This document shows, in pieces, positions 6,989-13,583 of a stretch of DNA of 13,981 nt (the stretch's first letter is position 1; every line of letters begins with the position of its first letter). The notes below the pieces were generated by a model. It worked only from the letters and a program-made list of their open reading frames with translations. It had not been told where the DNA came from and ran no database searches. The translations under genes were made by a program, and so were the position numbers. This DNA comes from Lachnospiraceae bacterium UBA7225 (GTDB lineage Bacteria; Bacillota; Clostridia; Lachnospirales; Lachnospiraceae). The stretch is taken from assembly GCA_002473385.1 (NCBI GenBank), contig DKTR01000020.1:37119-51099 (forward strand), written 5' to 3'.

Positions 6989-8007
6989 CTGTTTCCTCCC
7001 CGCCTTTTTCCGGCAAACGTATTTCTGTCACGCGGCGCTTTTTCCGGGCGCTGTTTCTTTTCATATTCCTCATAAGCCTGTACAATACGCTGCACCAGCG
7101 GATGACGTACGACATCCTTGCTTGTCAGGGTGCAGAAGGCAATCTCCTCTACCTTTCCGAGAACCTTTACTGCCACATCCAGCCCGGACTGTGTGCCGGA
7201 TGGCAGATCCTTCTGCGTCATATCGCCTGTGATGACCACCTTAGAGCCGAAGCCGATGCGCGTGAGAAACATTTTCATCTGTGCCGGTGTCGTGTTCTGC
7301 GCTTCGTCCAGAATAATATAGGCATTATCGAGTGTCCGCCCTCTCATGTAAGCAAGCGGTGCCACTTCAATCAGACCTTTTTCCATATTTTTCTGAAAGC
7401 TGTCCGGTCCCATGATCTGGTAAAGTGCATCGTATAGCGGCCGCAGATAGGGATCTACCTTGCTTTGCAGATCGCCCGGAAGAAAGCCAAGCTTTTCACC
7501 TGCTTCGATGGCCGGTCGTGTGAGGATAATCCTTCCCACCTCATCATTTTTGAAAGCCTGGATCGCCATTGCCATGGCAAGGTATGTCTTTCCGGTACCC
7601 GCCGGACCAATGCCAAACGTAATCATACTTTTACGTATGGCATCCACATACTCCTTCTGACCGAGCGTCTTGGGTTTAATCACCTTGCCGTTGATCGTAT
7701 GGCAGATCATGTCCTGATCGATTTCAACGATGGCGCTCTCCTTATCTTCAAAGGAAAGCGCAAGCGCATAATCCACATTTTGCTCAGTGATGATATTTCC
7801 TGCTTCTGCCAGGCGGCAAAGCTGTGTGAGAATATCCGCCGCTTTTTTTGATGCCTGCCCGCTTCCGAGTATTTTTATAGTTCCATCTCTTGCAATTACT
7901 GTGACATTCAGTGTTTTTTCGATTTTTTTCACATGCTGGTCGAACTGTCCAAACACATTGCTCTCAAGCTGTGATGGAATCTCTACAACTGCTTCCACTA
8001 TACTCAT
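6985..8007 (-). CDS. phoH: PhoH-like ATPase (YbeZ/PhoL family)
   Basis: A cytoplasmic P-loop ATPase of 340 residues, thought to work with YbeY in RNA processing. Visible parts are an N-terminal KH-like region (about 1-65, ending in ILGSGQASKKAADIL), the Walker A motif GPAGTGKT (134-141), TRPAIEAGEKLGFLPGDL (163-180), the Walker B motif YIILDEAQN (230-238) and ITGDMTQKDLP (259-269), a sensor-like segment. The C-terminus (318-340) is basic and disordered-looking (KKQRPEKAPRDRN...KRRGGNR), which may contact RNA. The start ATG at 8007 overlaps the yqfD stop by 4 bases, with AAGGA 4 bases upstream. Order yqfC-yqfD-phoH-ybeY matches other spore-forming Firmicutes. The name phoH is historical; nothing here indicates phosphate control. 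Confidence 0.96.
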   Translation of the reverse strand: MSIVEAVVEIPSQLESNVFGQFDQHVKKIEKTLNVTVIARDGTIKILGSGQASKKAADILTQLCRLAEAGNIITEQNVDYALALSFEDKESAIVEIDQDMICHTINGKVIKPKTLGQKEYVDAIRKSMITFGIGPAGTGKTYLAMAMAIQAFKNDEVGRIILTRPAIEAGEKLGFLPGDLQSKVDPYLRPLYDALYQIMGPDSFQKNMEKGLIEVAPLAYMRGRTLDNAYIILDEAQNTTPAQMKMFLTRIGFGSKVVITGDMTQKDLPSGTQSGLDVAVKVLGKVEEIAFCTLTSKDVVRHPLVQRIVQAYEEYEKKQRPEKAPRDRNTFAGKRRGGNR

Positions 8008-9233
8008 TCATTTGTTCCTTCCTGTTGGAGGTCCGTTTTTTCTGTGCGCACTGTCCTGCCGGTTTTTTTGATAACGGTAATGACGCCGTCTGCCTGACAG
8101 GCAGTCGCACTTATTTCTATTCTAACATCATTTTCAAATATTTGAACCCCTTTTTCTTCATTTTCTGTTAGAAATTTTTGCAGGTTTGCTTCGGCAAGGG
8201 CAGATGCCTCTTCTTTTGTGTATGCCTTAGCGGTAATCCGGTATTCGTTTGCCTGCAGAATGCCCGCCGAAAACGGTAAATAAAAATCCTCCAGAAGGCA
8301 GAGCTGGTGCTCCTTGCCGATGATATCTGCTGTCTCAAAGGTATCGATTCCCAGATCGGCCCCCAGATATTTGCCAAATAGTTTTATATAGAAGCCATAG
8401 CGTTTTTTTCCGGTGTATTCCGCCGTATCATGCAGCAGTGGAAATTCATCGTGATATTGCAGTGTTGTTTTTATGTAAATATCTGCGTCTGCCGTACAGT
8501 AACGGTAGGAGACGATATTTTCGCTGTCGTCCGTGATCGCCATTTCTCCGCTTACAAGCACATCACCTGCTGCGATGCTGTCGCCCTCTCCTACAAGCGG
8601 CATGCCCTCACGGGTGATCATTTTTACAATCGTACCATCCTCCTCAGCGACCAGATCACTGGCAAAGGGGACCTTTTGCGCAGCATGCATGTCTGCGTCT
8701 ATATGTTCTTTTACGTTAATCGCAAGCTCTGTGCCGGAAAGCTTTACGGATACCCAGATCAGATCAGGAAAATCATTGCGCAGGCCGGCAGCGAGCTGCT
8801 TGCAATCAACGGTGCGTTTTAGTGTGCCGTAGCCTATATTCTGCTGCATCAGATATTCCATCATTACCGGACGGCTGATGCTTGTGTTGCCCTCAATGGA
8901 GATATTCCAGACAAAACAGGACAGAAAAAAAATAAAAAAACCACAGGCGAAAAGACCGGCGGCAAATACCTTCCGCTTCCTGTGGCGGTTCAGAAAAAAA
9001 GGAAGCCCGCATTTTCTGCATACACGTATGCGGGTGCGGCATTTTGCAGCCAGAGGCTTCAGTGAAAAAAAATCCTGCAGATAAATATTCGCCTCATAGC
9101 CCTTCTGCACAGGACATATGTCCCAGAGAAAAATCCGGTGATTCGCGCAGAGATTCAGGAAGCGCTCGTAGGAACCGCCGCACATGTGAATTCTGACATA
9201 CCCTTTTCCAAGACGGAGCAGCTGTCTTATCAG
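8004..9233 (-). CDS. yqfD: Sporulation protein YqfD (probable CTG start)
   Basis: YqfD is a membrane-anchored protein, known in Bacillus as sigma-E-dependent and expressed in the mother cell during sporulation (SpoIV-related). Counted from the proposed start there are 409 residues, the usual length. The N-terminus LIRQLLRLGKGYVRIHMCGG and RFLNLCANHRIFLWDI (24-39) match the family opening. A basic patch (RHRKRK, 83-88) precedes one membrane segment at about 89-109, and the rest is a large domain predicted outside the cytoplasm. The start is odd: the frame has no ATG, GTG or TTG near the expected position. CTG at 9233 has GGGAG 8 bases upstream. The first in-frame ATG upstream (9356) would overlap yqfC by 109 bases and add 41 residues foreign to the family. 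The next ATG inside (residue 17) would remove conserved sequence. The stop overlaps phoH by 4 bases. Confidence 0.88.
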   Translation of the reverse strand: MIRQLLRLGKGYVRIHMCGGSYERFLNLCANHRIFLWDICPVQKGYEANIYLQDFFSLKPLAAKCRTRIRVCRKCGLPFFLNRHRKRKVFAAGLFACGFFIFFLSCFVWNISIEGNTSISRPVMMEYLMQQNIGYGTLKRTVDCKQLAAGLRNDFPDLIWVSVKLSGTELAINVKEHIDADMHAAQKVPFASDLVAEEDGTIVKMITREGMPLVGEGDSIAAGDVLVSGEMAITDDSENIVSYRYCTADADIYIKTTLQYHDEFPLLHDTAEYTGKKRYGFYIKLFGKYLGADLGIDTFETADIIGKEHQLCLLEDFYLPFSAGILQANEYRITAKAYTKEEASALAEANLQKFLTENEEKGVQIFENDVRIEISATACQADGVITVIKKTGRTVRTEKTDLQQEGTNE

Positions 9234-9241
9234 GCAAATCT

Positions 9242-9246
9242 CTCCC
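9242..9246 (-). promoter_or_regulatory. Ribosome binding site supporting the CTG start of yqfD
   Basis: GGGAG on the minus strand, beginning just before the yqfC stop and 8 bases before CTG at 9233. No other initiation codon in the yqfD frame lies within reach, so this site is the main evidence for the unusual start. Confidence 0.6.
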
Positions 9247-9247
9247 T

Positions 9248-9499
9248 TCAGAAATAGTGTATCTGTTCGATCCAGCCGCGAAGCTGCAGCTCCTCCCGCG
9301 CATATGATTCGATAAATAAATGCTGTCCGCAGATTTCCAGACGGCAGTTTTTGCACTGCAGCAGCAGACGCGAATCCGAATACTCGATAATCCCCAGATA
9401 GTTTTCCACCCGCAGGGCATTCTGCCCGGTCAGCTCCAGCAAAGCTGCTTTTTCTGACAAATCCTCCGGAATCCCCATCGCCGAGGCAAGCTTCTTCAT
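9248..9499 (-). CDS. yqfC: Sporulation protein YqfC (YabP/YqfC family)
   Basis: A small protein of 83 residues, the family size, found only in endospore formers and sigma-E-controlled in Bacillus. The core LLLQCKNCRLEICGQHLFIE followed by LQLRGWI fits the beta-rich YabP/YqfC fold. The exact role is unknown. The frame could open at GTG 9511 (adding MGSS), but the ATG at 9499 is preferred: GGGGAG at 9504-9509 is its binding site and would otherwise be coding. It is followed after 14 bases by yqfD, its constant neighbour. The 55-base gap upstream is the likely place for a sporulation promoter. Confidence 0.93.
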   Translation of the reverse strand: MKKLASAMGIPEDLSEKAALLELTGQNALRVENYLGIIEYSDSRLLLQCKNCRLEICGQHLFIESYAREELQLRGWIEQIHYF

Positions 9500-9503
9500 C
9501 GAA

Positions 9504-9509
9504 CTCCCC
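9504..9509 (-). promoter_or_regulatory. Ribosome binding site deciding the yqfC start
   Basis: GGGGAG on the minus strand, 4 bases before ATG 9499. It argues against the GTG at 9511, whose first codons would contain this site. Confidence 0.65.
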
Positions 9510-9532
9510 ACTATCTTTGCTTTTTATTAAAC

Positions 9533-9540
9533 AGTATATG
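9533..9540 (-). promoter_or_regulatory. Possible sigma-E-like -10 element upstream of yqfC
   Basis: CATATACT on the minus strand matches the Bacillus sigma-E -10 consensus CATACAmT at 7 of 8 bases and lies 33 bases before the yqfC ATG. The best -35-like match, GCTAATT, is only 12 bases further upstream, shorter than the usual 14-15, and matches 5 of 7. yqfCD is sigma-E-dependent in Bacillus, so a promoter here is expected, but this match is weak. Confidence 0.3.
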
Positions 9541-9554
9541 AAGGGCAGGGAAAA

Positions 9555-10121
9555 TTAGCACCTGTTTTTCCCGGAGAAAAATATCAGCCCGAACCAGGTG
9601 ACGGTGTGCATGTCGTACAGGAAATCGATACCGCATTTTTCGGCAATCTCCGTGACGAGAATGCCGTAGCTCTCAATACAGGGGATGGCATAGCCGGGAT
9701 GGCGGCAGGGCTGCGGATAGGCACATTGCTCACAGATCTGGCAGGACTCGCCGGAGAGCGGAAGGCAGGTTGCACCGCGCGCTTTTAGCTCGCCAACGAG
9801 AGAACGTGTGATTTCTTCGTGTCCCGCACGCGTGGCAAGCGTCTCTGACAAAACGGAGGCATCGTTTACCTCAGCGAGAGTAGTAAATACAAGTGCTTTT
9901 TCGTACTGCAGGCATTTTTGACGGCACTCTTCTACTTCTCCGACACCAGGCGGACAAGACCAGGATTTTCCGTAGCGTCCGCATTCTGTCCGGCAGATAT
10001 GCCGGACCTTTTCGGAAAAGGGAATTTCCGCTGCATCCAGAACCATATACTGGCAGACCGGATACTGACTGATAAAGTCGTCAACCGGAATTATCTTCTG
10101 TAATTCTGTTCTGCTGTTCAT
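9555..10121 (-). CDS. DUF2284 cysteine-rich putative metal-binding protein
   Basis: A 188-residue cytoplasmic protein of the DUF2284 family, annotated only as predicted metal-binding. It has 14 cysteines. One group is C43-x3-C47-x8-C56 in HICRTECGRYGKSWSCPPG; a second is C127-x2-C130-x2-C133-x5-C139 in the SGESCQICEQCAYPQPCRHP region, a ferredoxin-like CxxCxxC arrangement; C148 and C163 follow. These suggest one or two Fe-S clusters or zinc sites, but no catalytic domain is recognisable. Related proteins are common in anaerobic Clostridia and methanogens. The ATG at 10121 overlaps the HAD gene stop by 4 bases (ATGA) and has AGGAG 8 bases upstream inside the HAD gene, so the two are translationally coupled. 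Function is unknown; a link to the HAD phosphatase is inferred from the overlap only. Confidence 0.88.
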   Translation of the reverse strand: MNSRTELQKIIPVDDFISQYPVCQYMVLDAAEIPFSEKVRHICRTECGRYGKSWSCPPGVGEVEECRQKCLQYEKALVFTTLAEVNDASVLSETLATRAGHEEITRSLVGELKARGATCLPLSGESCQICEQCAYPQPCRHPGYAIPCIESYGILVTEIAEKCGIDFLYDMHTVTWFGLIFFSGKNRC

Positions 10122-10828
10122 ACGGGAATCTCCTGTGTTTTGGCAGAAGATATGTCTGCTGTTTCCGGCATTTTTCCAAGAATCATGTCCGTCGCCTCTT
10201 CTGCCGTCTGCGCGATATAAGCAGCGCCTGCATGCTGCAGCTCAGCCAGATCCCCGTAGCCGTAGAGAACACCGAGAGCATCCAGTCCGTTTTCTTTTGC
10301 ACCCAGAACATCATGCTCGCGGTCGCCGACCATCAGCACATCTTTTTTATGCGCTTCATCTATGCCGAGCGACTGCAGCGCATATGTGATGATCGCTGCC
10401 TTTTCCACCAGTTTTTCATCGAGAGAGGCCCCACAGACAACATCAAAGCAGGTATCAATGTGAAAATATTCCAGAATCTGTTTTGCAAATACCTCCGGCT
10501 TTGAAGTGGCAAGTGCCAGTACTCTGCCGTTTTCTTTCAGGGTCTTCAGCATGTCCCTGACACCCGGATAAAGACTGTTTTCAAAAATGCCTTTTGACGT
10601 ATAGTATTCCCGGTAGCAGGTGATTGCTTTCTTTGCTTCCTCCGGTGACATGCCGCAATATTTCTGCATGGAATCTGCCAGTGGCGGTCCCACAAATTTC
10701 CGCAGTGTTTCCTCCGGAAGCGCCGGAAAGTCCATTTTCTGCACAGCATAGCGCACAGAATTCATAATTCCCGGTCCGGATTCAGTAATGGTGCCGTCAA
10801 GATCAAATAAAATATACTGGTAATGCAT
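10118..10828 (-). CDS. HAD-superfamily phosphatase (phosphoglycolate phosphatase/Gph-like)
   Basis: A haloacid-dehalogenase hydrolase of 236 residues with an alpha-helical C1 cap (about 17-90), resembling phosphoglycolate phosphatase and PpaX-type pyrophosphatase. Motif I is FDLDGT with nucleophile D9 and acid D11; motif II is ATSKP with T108/S109; the motif III lysine is probably K143; motif IV is VGDREHD with D169 and D173. Substrate cannot be read from sequence; small sugar or organic phosphates are the usual targets. The start is ATG 10828 (MHYQYILFDLDGT). The frame stays open to 10882, but AGGGAGG lies 5 bases before 10828 and the family begins there. The C-terminal 20 residues beyond the fold (ETADISSAKTQEIPV) look unstructured. 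It lies 40 bases after the GNAT gene and overlaps the DUF2284 gene by 4 bases. Confidence 0.93.
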   Translation of the reverse strand: MHYQYILFDLDGTITESGPGIMNSVRYAVQKMDFPALPEETLRKFVGPPLADSMQKYCGMSPEEAKKAITCYREYYTSKGIFENSLYPGVRDMLKTLKENGRVLALATSKPEVFAKQILEYFHIDTCFDVVCGASLDEKLVEKAAIITYALQSLGIDEAHKKDVLMVGDREHDVLGAKENGLDALGVLYGYGDLAELQHAGAAYIAQTAEEATDMILGKMPETADISSAKTQEIPV

Positions 10829-10833
10829 AGCAT

Positions 10834-10840
10834 CCTCCCT
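10834..10840 (-). promoter_or_regulatory. Ribosome binding site deciding the HAD gene start
   Basis: AGGGAGG on the minus strand, 5 bases before ATG 10828. It rules out the longer reading from 10882, which would overlap the GNAT gene. Confidence 0.8.
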
Positions 10841-10868
10841 GTCATAATAGTTCCATAATGTCTGTTTT

Positions 10869-11375
10869 TTACCGCAAGTCAAGAAACATCAGCTCAAAAT
10901 CTACATAGTCGTCTCCTGTCTTGAAATACGCCGGTGATGTTCCAATATGCCGGAATCCATATTTTTCGTACAGATGAATCGCACTTACATTGTCACTTCT
11001 TACTTCCAGATTGAGAATCTCGATTCCGTTTTCTTTTGCATATTTAATCAGTTCTTCCATAAGCTTACTGCCTATGCCGCAATTCCAATAGTTTTTTCTT
11101 ACACTGATCCCAAGTTCTGCACGGTGACGCATTCTGCGCGGCAGTCCGGTCAGACCGCCATCTCCAATAATCTCACCGTTTTTACATGCAATCAGATGTA
11201 CCGATGTTTTCTCATCATGGACATTTTTCAGAAATGCTTCTTCCTGTTCAACTGTGACAGGCAGTCCGGATTCTCCAAATGTAAGATTTTCTGTTTCCCC
11301 GCCAACGATTTTAAAATATTCTAGTAACTGCGCAGCATCTTTGGCTGACGATTCCCGGATAATAATATTTTCCAT
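10869..11375 (-). CDS. GNAT family N-acetyltransferase
   Basis: A single-domain acetyl-CoA-dependent acetyltransferase of 168 residues. Motif A spans about 87-113 (ELGISVRKNYWNCGIGSKLM), with the pyrophosphate loop NCGIGS at 98-103. Motif B is LEVRSDNVSAIHLYEKYGF (123-141), with the usual N129 and the catalytic-position Y136. The acceptor (amino acid, peptide, polyamine or protein N-terminus) is not evident. By hand count the gene is about 41% GC, against about 53% in adjacent rlmH, and it is rich in TTTT and AAAA tracts. This suggests later acquisition into the row. The ATG at 11375 has a modest GAGG about 9 bases upstream and lies 14 bases after the rlmH stop. Confidence 0.92.
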   Translation of the reverse strand: MENIIIRESSAKDAAQLLEYFKIVGGETENLTFGESGLPVTVEQEEAFLKNVHDEKTSVHLIACKNGEIIGDGGLTGLPRRMRHRAELGISVRKNYWNCGIGSKLMEELIKYAKENGIEILNLEVRSDNVSAIHLYEKYGFRHIGTSPAYFKTGDDYVDFELMFLDLR

Positions 11376-11389
11376 AATAAAAACCTCAT

Positions 11390-11869
11390 TTACTTGTGGT
11401 ACGGTTCGTGGTGGATGATGCGGAAGCTGCGGTATATCTGCTCCAGCAATATGACGCGCATGAGCTGGTGCGGAAAGGTCATGTCGGAGAAGCTGAGCTG
11501 AAAGCCGGCGCGCCGCAGGACGCGCTCATCAAGTCCAAGGGAGCCGCCGATGATGAAGGTAAGATGACTGTCCCCGGCGATGCCGCGCTTTTCGATGAAG
11601 GCTGCCAGTTTTTCCGATGTCAGCTTCTGTCCTTCAATGGCAAGCGCAACGACATATGCGTCCTCACGGAGGGCTTTTAAAATGCGGTCGCCTTCTTTTT
11701 CTTTGATCTGCGCCTCCTGTGCTGCGCCGGCTCCATCCGGCGTCTTTTCATCCGCCAGCTCAATGATTTCCAGCTTACAATACCGCGACAGGCGCTTTGC
11801 ATATTCTGCAATCGCGCCTGTGAAGTATTTCTCTTTAATTTTTCCGACCGCTATGACTGTAATACGCAT
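11390..11869 (-). CDS. rlmH: 23S rRNA (pseudouridine-1915-N3)-methyltransferase RlmH
   Basis: RlmH (SPOUT superfamily) uses S-adenosylmethionine to methylate pseudouridine 1915 in helix 69 of 23S rRNA, within assembled 70S ribosomes. Its 159 residues are the exact family size. The start MRITVIAVGKIKEKYF, the knot segment FIIGGSLGL (105-113) and the C-terminus HQLMRVILLEQIYRSFRI plus HHEPYHK match RlmH closely. The final motif usually reads GEPYHK; here a histidine replaces the glycine. The ATG at 11869 shares one base with the Dabb stop (TAATG) and has no good binding site of its own, so its translation likely depends on the upstream gene. High GC contrasts with the GNAT gene that follows. 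Confidence 0.98.
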   Translation of the reverse strand: MRITVIAVGKIKEKYFTGAIAEYAKRLSRYCKLEIIELADEKTPDGAGAAQEAQIKEKEGDRILKALREDAYVVALAIEGQKLTSEKLAAFIEKRGIAGDSHLTFIIGGSLGLDERVLRRAGFQLSFSDMTFPHQLMRVILLEQIYRSFRIIHHEPYHK

Positions 11870-12168
11870 TACAGTTCAAAATCCAGACAGGAGCGGTTGC
11901 AGGTAACACTTCTGACAAATTTGCCTGCTTCCACATGCGCCGGATGCACCGTGTAGCCGTTTAATGCCTCCACAGATTCGTAATCGCCAATCAGTGCAAC
12001 ATCGCGGTTGCTGGACGGCAGCTCATTAATAACGACCTCCAGGGATACCACGCCCGGGACGACATCCTTCAGCGGCTCCAGAATTTCTTTCATTTTCGCT
12101 CCGGCTGCATTCTTTTCTTCATCAGAGAGTGATTCCACAAAATTCCACATTACAATATGTCTTACCAT
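11869..12168 (-). CDS. Dabb family (stress-responsive A/B barrel) protein
   Basis: A 99-residue dimeric alpha-beta-barrel (Dabb) protein. The N-terminus MVRHIVMWNF, the helix with EKNAAGAKMKEIL, then VPGVVSLEVVINELPSS, DVALIGDYESVEALNGY and HPAHVEAGKFV match the family through its end. Plant and fungal relatives respond to stress or cyclise polyketides. In Clostridia no substrate is known, so function cannot be assigned. After the fold comes a short tail with two cysteines (VTCNRSCLDFEL). The ATG at 12168 has AGGAGG 7 bases upstream. It follows nfnB by 26 bases and overlaps rlmH by one base. Confidence 0.93.
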   Translation of the reverse strand: MVRHIVMWNFVESLSDEEKNAAGAKMKEILEPLKDVVPGVVSLEVVINELPSSNRDVALIGDYESVEALNGYTVHPAHVEAGKFVRSVTCNRSCLDFEL

Positions 12169-12194
12169 GCAATAACCTCCTGCTCAAAGTCTGT

Positions 12195-13583
12195 CTATTT
12201 ATTGCTTAAAAATTCGTGAATGCCCTTTGCAGCTGTTTTTCCTGCACCCATAGCAAGAATAACCGTTGCGGCACCGGTAACAGCATCTCCGCCCGCATAT
12301 ACGCCTTCTTTAGAGGTCTTTCCGGTCTCCTCTTCAGCAATGATGCATTTACGGCGGTTGGTGTCCAGACCGATGGTCGTGGAGGAAATCAACGGATTCG
12401 GGGAGGTACCGAGTGACATAATCACAGTATCCACATCCAGTGTAAACTCAGAACCCGGAATTTCTACCGGACGTCTTCTTCCGGAAGCATCCGGCTCGCC
12501 TAGCTCCATGCGGATGCAGGTCATGCCGGCAACAGCATCGTTCTCGTCTACCAGGATCTCCTTCGGATTTGTCAGAAGGTCGAAGATTACGCCCTCTTCT
12601 TTTGCATGGTGAACCTCCTCCACACGTGCCGGAAGCTCTGCCTCACTTCTGCGGTAAACGATATGTACTTCTGCGCCAAGGCGGAGAGCCGTCCTTGCAG
12701 CATCCATCGCAACGTTTCCGCCGCCGACAACAGCTACTTTTTTGCCGCGCACGATCGGGGTATCATAATCTTCGCGGAAAGCTTTCATCAGATTATTTCT
12801 GGTAAGATATTCGTTTGCGGAGAATACGCCTTTTGCCGTTTCACCCGGAATACCCATGAACATCGGAAGTCCGGCACCGGAGCCGATAAATACAGCCTCA
12901 AAGCCTTCCTCGTCCATCAGCTCGTCGATAGTAATGGATCGTCCAATGATAACATTTGTCTCAATCTTAACGCCGAGTGCCTTTACATTTTCTACTTCCT
13001 TCGCAACAACATCCAGCTTCGGAAGACGGAATTCCGGAATACCATAAACAAGCACTCCGCCCGGCTCATGCAGTGCTTCAAAGATGGTTACATCATAGCC
13101 AAGCTTTGCAAGATCACCTGCGCAGGTAAGACCGGAAGGACCGGAACCGATAACAGCCACTTTTTTGCCGTTTTTCTCTGCCGGAGCCGACGGTTTGATG
13201 CCGTTTTCTCTCGCCCAGTCTGCAACGAAGCGCTCCAGTTTACCGATGGAAACTGCCTCGCCCTTGATGCCGCGGATACATTTTCCTTCACACTGGCTCT
13301 CCTGCGGGCACACACGGCCACAAATAGCCGGAAGTGCGGAGGATTCGGAAATGATCCGGTACGCTTCCTCGAAATTGCCCTCTTTTACCTCATGAATAAA
13401 GCCTGGAATGTTGATGTTTACCGGACATCCGGTCACGCACTTTGCATTTTTGCAGTTGAGGCAGCGCGCAGCCTCTTCCATTGCTTCTTCTTTATTGTAA
13501 CCGAGACATACCTCGTCAAAATTTGCTGCTCTCACCTTTGGTGCCTGCTCTCTGACAGGAACCTTCTTTAATACGTCTCCCAT
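12195..13583 (-). CDS. nfnB: NADH-dependent ferredoxin:NADP+ oxidoreductase, large subunit NfnB (GltD/SudA-like)
   Basis: NfnB is the flavin-bifurcating subunit of the Nfn complex, which couples NADPH oxidation to reduction of ferredoxin and NAD+ (reversible). It is often annotated as NADPH-dependent glutamate synthase small chain. The 462 residues hold two cysteine sets: C41, C44, C49 and C53 (CLNCKNAKCVTGC) and C88, C92, C98 and C102 (CGRVCPQESQCEGKC), for two [4Fe-4S] clusters. E95 in CPQE sits where a Glu ligand is reported in the family, as I recall it. The FAD site is VIGSGPSG (144-151), the NADP(H) site VVGGGNVAMD (285-294), and the C-terminal FAD segment YAGGDAVTGAATVILAMGAG (429-448). 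No glutamate synthase large subunit is present, and nfnA lies directly upstream, which favours Nfn over GltD. The ATG at 13583 has a perfect GGAGGTGA 6 bases upstream and overlaps nfnA by one base (TAATG). Confidence 0.93.
   Translation of the reverse strand: MGDVLKKVPVREQAPKVRAANFDEVCLGYNKEEAMEEAARCLNCKNAKCVTGCPVNINIPGFIHEVKEGNFEEAYRIISESSALPAICGRVCPQESQCEGKCIRGIKGEAVSIGKLERFVADWARENGIKPSAPAEKNGKKVAVIGSGPSGLTCAGDLAKLGYDVTIFEALHEPGGVLVYGIPEFRLPKLDVVAKEVENVKALGVKIETNVIIGRSITIDELMDEEGFEAVFIGSGAGLPMFMGIPGETAKGVFSANEYLTRNNLMKAFREDYDTPIVRGKKVAVVGGGNVAMDAARTALRLGAEVHIVYRRSEAELPARVEEVHHAKEEGVIFDLLTNPKEILVDENDAVAGMTCIRMELGEPDASGRRRPVEIPGSEFTLDVDTVIMSLGTSPNPLISSTTIGLDTNRRKCIIAEEETGKTSKEGVYAGGDAVTGAATVILAMGAGKTAAKGIHEFLSNK

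Noticed and set aside
9548..9572. Inverted repeat GGGAAAA/TTTTCCC as a terminator of the DUF2284 gene
   Set aside because: The stem spans the DUF2284 stop codon and is AT-rich, and on the minus strand it is followed by TGCCCTTC instead of a T-run.
12606..13571. 321-codon open frame on the plus strand opposite nfnB
   Set aside because: It mirrors the well-supported nfnB gene, its translation has no recognisable domain, and no strong ribosome binding site was noticed. It is a shadow of codon bias.
12195..13583. Glutamate synthase small subunit (gltD) instead of nfnB
   Set aside because: No gltB-type large subunit is adjacent in the window, and the partner gene encodes an NfnA-type FAD/[2Fe-2S] subunit.
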